Shown: one piece after another, positions 16,841 to 23,923 of the stretch | How positions within the stretch are numbered: the first letter of the stretch is position 1 | Layout of the letters: each line of letters starts with the position of its first letter | Source: Methanomassiliicoccales archaeon UBA147 | GTDB lineage: Archaea; Thermoplasmatota; Thermoplasmata; SG8-5 | Reading direction: 5' to 3' | Assembly: GCA_002496385.1 (NCBI GenBank) | Contig: DAJR01000014.1 | Span: 15,812 to 58,376 of the forward strand | DNA: 42,565 bases | Notes under the pieces: generated by a model | Database searches by the model: none | Told to the model about the DNA's origin: nothing | Seen by the model: the letters and a program-made list of their open reading frames with translations, nothing else | Position numbers and translations under genes: made by a program

Positions 16841-17131
16841 TCCGCCGAAACGCAGTTATTGGCATTATAAAAACACGATTCGGCTGGACTTTCGAGATTC
16901 GCAGAATCTCGAATTGCATGCTCTGGCAAAGGGACGATTCTCTCTAACTTGGACATTTGAAATCGTTTTAGCATTGTCGCGGAAAAAAGAAGTCTGCCGA
17001 GTCGCGGTCAATTTGATATCAATTTCGACTCGGCTGGACTTTCGAGATTCGTAGAATCTCGAATTGCATGCTCTGGTAAAGGGACGATTCTCTCTAACTT
17101 GGCCACTTATAATCATTTTAGCATCGCATTC
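16839..17131. repeat. Two tandem structured repeats of about 150 bp
   Basis: Unit 1 starts at 16839 and unit 2 at 16991. Each begins with a long stem (AGTCCGCCGA...TCGGCTGGACT in unit 1; AGTCTGCCGAGTCG...CGACTCGGCTGGACT in unit 2), followed by a perfect 10-bp hairpin TTCGAGATTC / GAATCTCGAA with GCA or GTA loop. A nearly invariant 3' part then follows (GAATTGCATGCTCTGG, GGGACGATTCTCTCTAACTTGG, TTTTAGCAT). The loop inside the first stem differs completely while the stem is preserved, with C-G replaced by T-G. Only two units and no spacers, so not CRISPR. Possibly a structured RNA or a mobile intergenic element duplicated next to the tRNA. Confidence 0.75.
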
Positions 17132-17162
17132 TGAAAACAATAACCCTTCCATTTTGCATCAC

Positions 17163-17172
17163 GTTTATATAT
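17163..17172 (+). promoter_or_regulatory. TATA box of the antiporter gene
   Basis: GTTTATATAT; transcription should start about 25 nt downstream, near 17190, which is immediately before the first stem of the structured leader at 17195. Confidence 0.65.
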
Positions 17173-17194
17173 CTCATCTTTATCCACAATTCAC

Positions 17195-17279
17195 ATGGCA
17201 ATGAAGCTTGCCATCACCCCGGTGAGAACCGTCAGCAACCCTGACTGATAGCTTCTGGATTCAAGGTGGTTGCTGAATC
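17195..17279 (+). promoter_or_regulatory. Riboswitch-like leader, fluoride (crcB) aptamer resemblance
   Basis: P1 is ATGGCA/TGCCAT (17195-17200, 17209-17214) closing an 8-nt loop ATGAAGCT. Loop GAAGCT (17203-17208) pairs perfectly with AGCTTC (17250-17255), forming a pseudoknot. P3 is GTCAG/CTGAC (17231-17235, 17241-17245), followed by TGAT and then the pseudoknot strand and CT. This order, the AUG at the loop start, UGAU before the pseudoknot and the U after it match the fluoride riboswitch. A small extra hairpin (TCAC/GTGA, 17214-17225) is inserted between P1 and GAAC. Switch: CAGCAACC (17233-17240), part of P3, is also perfectly complementary to GGTTGCTG (17268-17275), which overlaps the Shine-Dalgarno AAGGTGG (17263-17269). 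GATTCA/TGAATC (17258-17263, 17274-17279) is a second hairpin holding the Shine-Dalgarno in its loop. Confidence 0.7.
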
Positions 17280-18485
17280 ATGGAGGAACTTTACCTAATA
17301 GCCACAGTTTGGCTTGGACTTGCAGTGATAGCGGTTATCATCGCCTACTATCTTAAAATTTCAATCGCGCTGGTCGAGATATGCATGGGTGTGGCCGTGG
17401 CAGGGGCAGCATATTACTTCTTTGACACCGAAGTTATGGGTGTCAACGATGAATGGCTGCGATTTCTTGCCTCAAGCGGCGCAGTGCTCCTCACATTCCT
17501 GGCAGGTTCCGAGTTAGAACCGGATGTCATCCGGAAGAAGAAAAAGGAAGTATTCGTGGTAGGCGCGATTGGGTTCATGGCACCTTTTCTAGGCTGTTCG
17601 GCAATCGCATTCTGGATTCTCGGCTGGAGTGTGCAGGCGAGCCTTCTGACAGGCATTGCGCTGTCAACTACTTCGATGGCTGTGGTTTATGCGGTCATGC
17701 TTGAAACCGGATTTAACAAAACAGACTTCGGCAAGGGCATCCTGGGAGCTTGTTTCATAAACGACCTGGGCACGGTCATCGCTCTGGGGCTGATATTCGC
17801 GCCTTTCACATACAAGTCGATAATTTTCATCGCGGCCTGCGCTATCATTCTGGCAATCCTTCCTTTCACTGCCAGGACGGTCACGAGGAAGCTTGCGTAC
17901 AGGACAGCGGCGATCAGGACCAAGCTGATACTGATGATTCTGTTCGGGCTTGGATTCCTGGCTTTATGGTCAGGAAACGAAGCGGTCCTTCCGGCCTATA
18001 TCGTCGGGATGGTGCTTGCGGGAATTGCAGCCAAGGACAATGAAGGAATTCGCAGGCTCAGAACCCTGACCGTAGGGTTCCTCACGCCGTTCTATTTCCT
18101 GCGCGCCGGCATGCTGGTGTCCCTGCCTGCACTGATACTTGCTCCGGTTGTGTTCCTCGTTCTGCTGGCCGGCAAGGTCGTCTCCAAGATTTTTGGCTTA
18201 TATCCGGTTATCGCAAAGTTCAGGGCAGAGAAGAACGAGCGCTGGTACTACACCCTGATGATGTCCACCGGACTGACGTTCGGCACAATATCCGCGCTCT
18301 TCGGATTCACACACGGCATCGTCACCCAGGAGCAGTACTCGTTTCTTGTGGCGGCTGTTATAGCCAGCGCAGTCATACCTACTCTCATTGCAGGAATGTT
18401 CTTCTTGCCGAAGCACCTTCTTCCAGGACGTCGCAAGCCTGTGGCCGAGAACGGAGAAGGACCCAGCTTAAGGGATGAGGGATAG
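17280..18485 (+). CDS. CPA2/KefB-type cation:proton antiporter
   Basis: Integral membrane exchanger of the monovalent cation:proton antiporter-2 family (Na+/H+ exchanger-like), 401 residues, about 12 hydrophobic segments, no C-terminal TrkA-N or other regulatory domain. The unwound-helix threonine region GIALSTTSMAVVYAVMLE and the following ACFINDLGT (Asn-Asp pair) correspond to the ion-binding helices of NapA/KefB-like antiporters. The C terminus is a short basic cytoplasmic tail. Start ATG 17280 follows AAGGTGG by 10 nt. The 5' leader looks like a fluoride-sensing aptamer; antiporters have been reported among fluoride-riboswitch-controlled genes, so a role in fluoride or fluoride-linked ion stress is suggested but not proven. 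The ion carried cannot be read from sequence. Confidence 0.88.
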   Translation: MEELYLIATVWLGLAVIAVIIAYYLKISIALVEICMGVAVAGAAYYFFDTEVMGVNDEWLRFLASSGAVLLTFLAGSELEPDVIRKKKKEVFVVGAIGFMAPFLGCSAIAFWILGWSVQASLLTGIALSTTSMAVVYAVMLETGFNKTDFGKGILGACFINDLGTVIALGLIFAPFTYKSIIFIAACAIILAILPFTARTVTRKLAYRTAAIRTKLILMILFGLGFLALWSGNEAVLPAYIVGMVLAGIAAKDNEGIRRLRTLTVGFLTPFYFLRAGMLVSLPALILAPVVFLVLLAGKVVSKIFGLYPVIAKFRAEKNERWYYTLMMSTGLTFGTISALFGFTHGIVTQEQYSFLVAAVIASAVIPTLIAGMFFLPKHLLPGRRKPVAENGEGPSLRDEG

Positions 18486-18503
18486 TGCTCGTGTTTCTGC
18501 AAT

Positions 18504-18941
18504 TTACAATGACCTGAGCTTGGCGGCTGTCTTTTCCAACGATTTCGACTTTTTCAGTTCAACCAACATATCGGGGGACTCCTGGAATCCTTCAAGAGCG
18601 TTGAAAAACCTATCCAGCGGGTCGCTCTTGAAGGTCGGGACGAGAAAGATGTGTGTATGCGGGATGCGCCTGCCGCGGGCATACATGGCAACGAAATCCG
18701 GTTTGTAGACTTTCTTTATCTTCGCTGCCGTCGCTTTCGCAAGGCTGAAGAGGCTCTGGTTCTCCTCCTCGGTCAGGTCGTGCCACCATAGGACATGGCG
18801 CTTGGGGATTACCAGGCAATGTCCCTCGGAGAATGGATTGATGTCCAGTATCGCCAGCGATAACACGTTTTCGCCGACGCAGTACGATTTGGTTTCGTTC
18901 ATGACAATCTTGCAGAAGATGCAGTCCTCTTTCACAGCCAT
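18504..18941 (-). CDS. HIT-family nucleotide hydrolase/transferase
   Basis: Small histidine-triad protein, 145 residues. Zinc-type pair CIFC (7-10), INPFSEGHCLVIPKRH (about 34-49) and the triad segment IPHTHIFLVP. H95 and H97 are present, H97 being at the place of the usual nucleophile, but the third histidine of H-x-H-x-H is Phe99. Loss of the third His is unusual for Hint-like hydrolases; the nucleophile is retained, so activity on AMP-conjugates remains possible. A C-terminal basic tail of about 40 residues follows. The gene converges on the antiporter with an 18-nt gap. A TATA box at about 18972 places the transcript start within a few bases of ATG 18941, so it is close to leaderless. Confidence 0.85.
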   Translation of the reverse strand: MAVKEDCIFCKIVMNETKSYCVGENVLSLAILDINPFSEGHCLVIPKRHVLWWHDLTEEENQSLFSLAKATAAKIKKVYKPDFVAMYARGRRIPHTHIFLVPTFKSDPLDRFFNALEGFQESPDMLVELKKSKSLEKTAAKLRSL

Positions 18942-18969
18942 ATGTATCGGTACCCACAGGCGCGCACAA

Positions 18970-18980
18970 CCTATTAAATC
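18970..18980 (-). promoter_or_regulatory. TATA box of the HIT gene
   Basis: Minus-strand GATTTAATAG about 30 nt before ATG 18941. Transcription would begin at or just before the start codon. Confidence 0.5.
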
Positions 18981-18994
18981 CCTGTGCTACTGGA

Positions 18995-19191
18995 AATTCG
19001 AAAGGGACAAACTTCCTCCATTGTTTCGAATTGACCTTGTGTAAACTACCAGCCCCTAAACAGGCGAGGCACAGCCTCGTCTTAACGCTAACCAAGTATG
19101 GTTAGCGAAAGTGGCTGGCGTTTGGAGCAATGATTTTCATTGCGACTAAGCCGAATTTTCAATTCGGCGATAGTTGCCGGGGCTGGAAGTG
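18995..19191. repeat. Modular hairpin element, copy A
   Basis: AATTCGAAA/TTTCGAATT (18995-19032) precedes an element bracketed by CCAGCCCC (19049-19056) and GGGGCTGG (19179-19186). Inside are four perfect hairpins: CGAGGC/GCCTCG (19065-19079), CGCTAACC/GGTTAGCG (19086-19107), GCAATGA/TCATTGC (19127-19143) and GCCGAATT/AATTCGGC (19150-19168). The linker GGCTGGCGTTTGGA precedes the third hairpin. The same modules in another order occur at 42457-42565. No coding potential. Confidence 0.8.
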
Positions 19192-19192
19192 T

Positions 19193-19343
19193 ACAAACAT
19201 AGGCCATGCACCTGATTTATCAAAGCCTGACTGCTTTGATTTCATGTGCTATTGATTGAACGGTGCATGGCGGAGTCCTATGTACTGTTCATGCCGATTC
19301 ATCTCAGCCCTGAAGGACTGAGCGTTCTCGGCACATGTACAGT
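19193..19343. other. Two nested long hairpins next to element A
   Basis: ACATAGG...CCTATGT enclose CCATGCACC...GGTGCATGG, which encloses ATCAAAGC/GCTTTGAT (19219-19240) with a 6-nt loop. Directly after comes ACTGT-CATG-CCGA...TCGG-CATG-ACAGT (about 19283-19343) enclosing CTCAG/CTGAG. Pairing covers most of the 150 nt, as in a structured RNA or foldback element. No gene is present. Confidence 0.65.
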
Positions 19344-19383
19344 AAACTATTCTGCATGGTTAATCAAAAACACCAGAGCCGGT

Positions 19384-20967
19384 TTACTCGTAGCCCACTA
19401 TATTCCCCGCATTCAGCAACCATTGTGGATCAAGCTCCCTCTTGACCCGGGCGATCTCCCGAACGCCGGCTTCACCGTACATAACCTGAATGTAAGGAAT
19501 TGTTTTCCCCTCGACCAGCAGGGTCTTCTTCCCAACCCCGTGCTCCCCCGATATGGTCCCACCGAGGGCTATGGCGGCCCTTGCCAGTTCCAGATATAGG
19601 TCCTTGGCATAGGCCCTTTCCTCATCGCTTGCTGTGATGAAATTGAAATGAACATGGCTGTCTCCGATATGCCCGAACATCACGTGGTGGGCACCCGTTC
19701 GAGGGAATCTGGACCTGAATTTCTCTCCTGCCTTCCGGTATTTGTCCATCATCTCGGAGAAGTGCCCGCCCGGCACTGCAAAATCTGTGCCTATTTTGTA
19801 ACTGGCATGCAGTTTGAGATAGGAGTTCACAGCATCGGGAAGCGAATGCCGGAATTCCTTCAGATTCCTTCTGTCCGGGGCCGTTGTTGCGCACCAGTCC
19901 TCCACCTCATTGAACCGGGCAAGATGCTCCGATACTTCGCCAAGAAGTTCGGAGGATCCGGAATTCAGTTCCAATAATATCGCCGCACCGAGGTCCGGCT
20001 TGAGCTCGGGAAATTCCGGCCTGATGAAATCCAGCGAATATCTGTCAAAATATTCTATTGCCAGGATGCCGCGTTCTTTCATGCGCCGCAGAATGTCCGC
20101 AAATCCGAGGGCGTCATTTTCCGACCTGAAAAATGCCAGAACCGATATGGGTTCCTTTTCAATCGAAAGCAACTTGATGGTCATTTCGGAAACTATGCCC
20201 AATATTCCCTCACTGCCTATGAACAAATCTATCAGGTCCATGCCCTTCTTCGAATAAAGGCCGGCAGCATTCTTCACTTCGGGCATTCGGTAATCCGGGA
20301 TGCGCACCAGGTAATTCCTTCCTGCCTCAGAGGTGAAATTTATGATGCCGTTTTCATCGGCAGACCAGCGCCCCCTTCGGACTTCGAGGGTTTCCCCATC
20401 GGCCAGTACCAGCCTCAGTCCCACAATCCAGTTCCTGGTCGGGCCGTAATGGAAACATCTGGCGCCGGACGCATTGGTTGCGACGGTCCCCCCCAGGAAG
20501 GCCGATGTTTCTGTAGGGTCGGGCGGATAAATCAATTTGGCCGGAAGGGCGGTTGAGAGTTCGGACAAGGAGATTCCGGGCGGGACATGGGCCAGGCAGT
20601 TCTTCTCATCCAAAAAAATTGTGATAGGGCCTGCGAGGCCCTTGTGAATTATCGCGCGGCACCCTTCATGTTTACTGGCGTGAAGCATTTTTTCCATGGA
20701 TATCACGATGCCGCCTTTCACCGGAACCCTGGAGCCGCATATGCCCGTTCCCGCGCCGGAGATTGTCATTGGCTGTTCATTCTTCAGGCAGGCTTTGACT
20801 GTGTTTGCGATATCTTCCTCTGATTCCGGGAAATATACCGCCGAAACAGAATCCGGCCCGGCGATGATGGCATTGCTCTCATCTGAAAGGAATCGGCTTA
20901 TTGCCTCAGGGTTTTTCTCGACTAGCATTGAACGGCCAATTGCCCGGTCAGTTATAGATTTTACCAT
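19384..20967 (-). CDS. FAD-linked 2-hydroxyacid dehydrogenase (GlcD/DLD family)
   Basis: 527-residue oxidoreductase of the VAO/PCMH family with FAD-oxidase C domain, as in D-lactate dehydrogenase, glycolate oxidase GlcD and D-2-hydroxyglutarate dehydrogenase. The FAD pyrophosphate loop is ISGAGTGICGSRVP (about 69-82), then TVATNASGARCFHYGPTRNW. The C-terminal domain has the substrate/metal histidines in FGHIGDSHVHFNF and SGEHGVGK. No Fe-S domain is fused, so a separate electron acceptor is needed. It is divergent from a LarA-type racemase and fumarase genes, with 58 nt between starts. This suggests oxidation of the D form of the same hydroxyacid (lactate, malate or 2-hydroxyglutarate); the exact substrate is open. 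Confidence 0.88.
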   Translation of the reverse strand: MVKSITDRAIGRSMLVEKNPEAISRFLSDESNAIIAGPDSVSAVYFPESEEDIANTVKACLKNEQPMTISGAGTGICGSRVPVKGGIVISMEKMLHASKHEGCRAIIHKGLAGPITIFLDEKNCLAHVPPGISLSELSTALPAKLIYPPDPTETSAFLGGTVATNASGARCFHYGPTRNWIVGLRLVLADGETLEVRRGRWSADENGIINFTSEAGRNYLVRIPDYRMPEVKNAAGLYSKKGMDLIDLFIGSEGILGIVSEMTIKLLSIEKEPISVLAFFRSENDALGFADILRRMKERGILAIEYFDRYSLDFIRPEFPELKPDLGAAILLELNSGSSELLGEVSEHLARFNEVEDWCATTAPDRRNLKEFRHSLPDAVNSYLKLHASYKIGTDFAVPGGHFSEMMDKYRKAGEKFRSRFPRTGAHHVMFGHIGDSHVHFNFITASDEERAYAKDLYLELARAAIALGGTISGEHGVGKKTLLVEGKTIPYIQVMYGEAGVREIARVKRELDPQWLLNAGNIVGYE

Positions 20968-20977
20968 GCCCTGACGA

Positions 20978-20992
20978 TAAATATTAAAGTCG
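20978..20992. promoter_or_regulatory. Shared AT-rich promoter core between divergent genes
   Basis: GATAAATATTAAAGT reads as a TATA-like box on both strands. For the plus strand it lies about 40 nt before ATG 21026; for the minus strand it is only about 15 nt before ATG 20967, implying a leaderless or slightly shorter transcript in that direction. Confidence 0.45.
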
Positions 20993-21025
20993 AAAATGAT
21001 ACAGGAGCATCACCGAGGCTGAAAG

Positions 21026-22267
21026 ATGAGATATGGCGTTCCGTACAAAGACCGCGAGGAGGCATTCGAGACCGACATTCCCTGCCTCGTGATCGGAAAA
21101 AGGGATTATTCCCCGGGCAATGCCGGCGAGATTATCGCAAAAGCAATGGAACCAGCACAATATTTCTCTGAATTTGCGAGTTCGAGCAAATCCCTTCTGT
21201 TCCTGCTGTGCGACGGCACTCGGCCGACGCCGACCGCGCTTGTCCTGGAGCACATGTTCGATGAAATCAAAAACCATGCGAATGTAAGCTTCCTCATAGC
21301 CACTGGGACGCACCGGGAACCGACCGTCCGGGAGCTGGAGGCAATCTTCGGAAGGCATTATGAAGAATTCCGCGACCGGATTATGGTGCATGACGCGAAG
21401 GACAATGGCAGACTGACCTACATCGGAACCACATCCCGCGGCACCCCTGTCAGCCTCAACACCGCGGTCATGGAAGCGGACGGCATTGTGGCAATCAACA
21501 GCGTGGAGCCGCATTATTTCGCCGGATTCACCGGGGGGCGCAAGATTTTTCTTCCCGGTATCGCAGGATATGATTCGGTGGAGCGCAATCACAGCCATGC
21601 GACGGAGCCGGGGGCGGAGCCGATGGCGCTCGACGGCAATCCTGTTTCGGAGGACATGTTCGAAGCCATGAATTTCATTCGGAACAGGAGGATTTTCTCT
21701 GTCCAGACAGTCGTCCTGCCTGACGGGAGCCTTCACTCGGCCTTTGCAGGGGACATGGATGAATCGTTCGGCCTGGCAGTGGAGAGCACCCGCCAAATCT
21801 ATTCCGCAAGCATTCCCCGGAAGGCCAACATCGTCATCGCCGCGGCCCCGCCGCCGATGGACAGGGACCTGTACCAGTCCCAGAAGGCGCTGGAGCACGG
21901 CAGGCTCGCTCTCGAGACAGGAGGCATAATGATCCTGGTCTCTAGCTGTTGGGACGGCATCGGGGACACAGGGTTCTACGAGCTCCTGTCCAGGCTCGGG
22001 GAGGGCGGGCGCATCGAGGACCATCTTGGCAACAATTACAGGCTGGGGAATCACAAAGCTGCCAGGTGGCTCAGCCTCTGCAGCGAGGGCTCTATCTGGT
22101 CTGTCACGGAGTTGGGCGGGGATGTCCTCGGGACAGTCGGAATGAGGGGATTCGGCACTCTCCAGGAAGCGGTCGATGAAGCGGTCCGAACATTGAAGGA
22201 ACAGGGAAAGGAGCCCCGCATAAACCTTATCCCCGGAGGCAGTTTCACGGTCCCGGTGGTAGCATGA
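21026..22267 (+). CDS. larA: LarA-family nickel-pincer hydroxyacid racemase
   Basis: 413-residue DUF2088/LarA protein. Residues that bind the nickel-pincer nucleotide and substrate in Lactobacillus LarA are all present with near-constant offset: D63 and R66 in CDGTRPTP, H96 in GTHREP, H163 in PHYFAGFTGGRK, K173 (the pincer lysine) and H189 in ERNHSHA. It should therefore be an active racemase or epimerase of a 2-hydroxyacid. LarA relatives include lactate, malate, phenyllactate and hydroxyglutarate racemases. The stop overlaps the start of the fumarase alpha gene (ATGA), which points to malate or tartrate more than lactate. Cofactor genes larB, larC and larE are not in the window. ATG 21026 is preceded by GAGG. 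Confidence 0.9.
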   Translation: MRYGVPYKDREEAFETDIPCLVIGKRDYSPGNAGEIIAKAMEPAQYFSEFASSSKSLLFLLCDGTRPTPTALVLEHMFDEIKNHANVSFLIATGTHREPTVRELEAIFGRHYEEFRDRIMVHDAKDNGRLTYIGTTSRGTPVSLNTAVMEADGIVAINSVEPHYFAGFTGGRKIFLPGIAGYDSVERNHSHATEPGAEPMALDGNPVSEDMFEAMNFIRNRRIFSVQTVVLPDGSLHSAFAGDMDESFGLAVESTRQIYSASIPRKANIVIAAAPPPMDRDLYQSQKALEHGRLALETGGIMILVSSCWDGIGDTGFYELLSRLGEGGRIEDHLGNNYRLGNHKAARWLSLCSEGSIWSVTELGGDVLGTVGMRGFGTLQEAVDEAVRTLKEQGKEPRINLIPGGSFTVPVVA

Positions 22268-23115
22268 ATCTTGCTGAAATCCTCGGAAGGGCGCTGGGTG
22301 AGGCCGTCATTGCCATGCCCGACGACCTTGAGCAGGCTCTGCGGAAAGCCCGCGAAAACGAGACAGGAGAACTGGCCAGGATGCACCTGAAGGCAATCCT
22401 GGACAATATCGAGCTTGCCCGGACGGACCGCGTCCCCGTGTGCGAGGATACCGGCATCCAGACTGTTTTCCTGGACGCCGGGAGGGATTTCCCCCTTCTC
22501 GGAGAGCTGCTGGCAGCCATTCCCGAAGCCGTGGAAAAGGCCACCAAAACAGGGCCGCTCCGCCCGAACACCGTGGACCCTTTCACGGGGATGAATCACG
22601 GTGACAATCTTGGGCCGGGCGCACCCGCCATCAACCTCACCATCGTGGAGGGCGACGGCGCCGCCATTCACCTGCTCCCGAAAGGGGGGGGCAGCGAACA
22701 GCTCTCGGCACTCTGGATGCTCACCCCTGCCGACGGAATCAAAGGCCTCAAGAGGGAGGTCCTGAGCCATGTCCAGAAGGCCGGAGGAAGGCCCTGCCCG
22801 CCCGTGATAATCGGCCTCGGGATAGGAGGCAGTGCGGACACGTGCATGAAGCTGGCCAAGCGCTCGCTGCTCCGGCAGCTCGGTTCGCGGAATCCGGACC
22901 CGAACGCGGCCGCCCTTGAGGAGGAACTGCTGGAATCCGTCAACTCGCTGGGCGTCGGGCCGATGGGCATGGGGGGAAAGACCACCGCTCTGGCAGTGAA
23001 CGTGGAGTTCGCCCCCAGGCACCCGGCCACATTCCCTGTCGGCCTGGCGATGCAATGTTGGTGCCACCGACACGTCACTATCAAACTGGACAGGAACGGG
23101 AAGGCGGTGCCGTGA
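22264..23115 (+). CDS. Class I fumarase / tartrate dehydratase alpha subunit
   Basis: 283-residue alpha subunit of a [4Fe-4S] hydrolyase that interconverts malate and fumarate or dehydrates L-tartrate. The first cluster cysteine is in PVCEDTG (C60); others are in GGSADTCMK and the C-terminal QCWCHRH. LPKGGGSEQ matches the family's KGxGSE motif. Start ATG overlaps the larA stop and the stop overlaps the beta-subunit GTG start, so all three are made from one coupled message. Fumarate versus tartrate specificity is not visible from sequence. Confidence 0.92.
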   Translation: MNLAEILGRALGEAVIAMPDDLEQALRKARENETGELARMHLKAILDNIELARTDRVPVCEDTGIQTVFLDAGRDFPLLGELLAAIPEAVEKATKTGPLRPNTVDPFTGMNHGDNLGPGAPAINLTIVEGDGAAIHLLPKGGGSEQLSALWMLTPADGIKGLKREVLSHVQKAGGRPCPPVIIGLGIGGSADTCMKLAKRSLLRQLGSRNPDPNAAALEEELLESVNSLGVGPMGMGGKTTALAVNVEFAPRHPATFPVGLAMQCWCHRHVTIKLDRNGKAVP

Positions 23116-23702
23116 CAGGAAAAAGAATAATCCGGACGCCCCTGGACCAAAAAACAATCGGTTCCCTGAAAATCGGGGATGTGGTTTTCCTGAGCGGCAG
23201 GATATTCACTGCCAGGGACCAGGCGCACATGCTCATGCTGAAGGACGGCCTCCCCCCGGGGCTTGAGACCAAAGGTCTGGCTGTGTATCATTGCGGCCCG
23301 ATCGTCAAGCAAATGAACGGCGAACGCGTCATTACCTCGGCGGGGCCCACGACCAGCATGCGCATGGAATCCCTCGAGCCGGAATTCCTGGAGATGTCGG
23401 GCGCGCGGGCCGTGATCGGCAAGGGGGGCATGGGCCATGGGACGCTGAAGGCCCTGGAGAAACTGGGCGCGGTATATCTGTCCATAACCGGAGGCCTGGG
23501 AGCACTGGCGATGAAGAGGCTGGGGCCGATGAAAGAGGTCCATTTCCTGGAGGAGCTCGGACCTGTCGAGGCGGTGTGGGTTTTCGACGCGGAGGAGCTG
23601 GGACCTTTGGTCGTGACAATGGATTCGCACGGAAACTCGCTGCATGACGCCGTGTCAGCGGTGACTGGGGAGAACCTTGCCAGGGTTCTTGATGGATTGT
23701 GA
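23112..23702 (+). CDS. Class I fumarase / tartrate dehydratase beta subunit
   Basis: About 196 residues, beta subunit that completes the active site of the preceding alpha subunit. Visible family motifs are VYHCGPIV, SAGPTTSMRME, GKGGMGHGT and a C-terminal AVWVFDAEELGPLVV. The start is GTG 23112, overlapping the alpha stop as GTGA, with GGCGG just upstream; a longer frame from 23055 is only overlap with the alpha gene. A T-rich tract follows the stop and probably ends the operon. Confidence 0.92.
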   Translation: MTGKRIIRTPLDQKTIGSLKIGDVVFLSGRIFTARDQAHMLMLKDGLPPGLETKGLAVYHCGPIVKQMNGERVITSAGPTTSMRMESLEPEFLEMSGARAVIGKGGMGHGTLKALEKLGAVYLSITGGLGALAMKRLGPMKEVHFLEELGPVEAVWVFDAEELGPLVVTMDSHGNSLHDAVSAVTGENLARVLDGL

Positions 23703-23747
23703 TTTTTTATTGTTGTTCACAGCTTATTGTTTTTCAATTCTTTTTGA
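23701..23747 (+). terminator. T-rich terminator of the larA-fumarase operon
   Basis: Immediately after the stop come ATTTTTTATTG, ATTGTTTTTC and TCTTTTTG, successive T tracts of the kind that stop archaeal RNA polymerase without a hairpin. Confidence 0.5.
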
Positions 23748-23754
23748 GTAATGG

Positions 23755-23884
23755 GGTCCAGGGGCTAGGGGCTTTGCATACAATATGGGATAAAGGGGCT
23801 AGGGTTTGCTGGCTGTTGTCGACAGCCAGCGCAAAACAAATGTTAGCAACCCTAGACCCTAGTCCCTAGACCCTAGTCCCCAGA
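23755..23884 (-). repeat. Dispersed intergenic repeat, copy 2 (inverted)
   Basis: Reverse complement of the element at 1-160. It contains the same palindrome (GCTGGCTGTTGTCGACAGCCAGC region, with minor shift), CAAATGTTAGCAACCCTAG, GGGATAAAGGGGCTAGGG and CTTTGCATA. The right end carries four heptamers of CCCTAGA/CCCTAGT in tandem (about 23850-23880). Copy 2 lacks the extra TATGCAAAGACCCT units of copy 1. No coding content. Confidence 0.8.
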
Positions 23885-23923
23885 TACATAAGATCGTTAT
23901 TCAGACATCTTTCCAGTGAACTC

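Noticed and set aside
16839..17131. CRISPR array
   Set aside because: Only two units of about 150 bp, no short regular repeats with unique spacers and no cas genes nearby.
16865..17152. Minus-strand open frames encoding repeated VRENRPF/ACNSRF/ESRKSSR peptides
   Set aside because: They are the translation of the tandem structured repeats; both stems and loops follow RNA-type pairing, there is no ribosome site, and codon pattern does not match neighbouring genes.
1..23884. 23.7-kb composite transposon bounded by the inverted CCCTAG repeats
   Set aside because: No transposase or integrase lies between them and the content is ordinary chromosomal genes; two dispersed copies of an intergenic repeat is the simpler reading.
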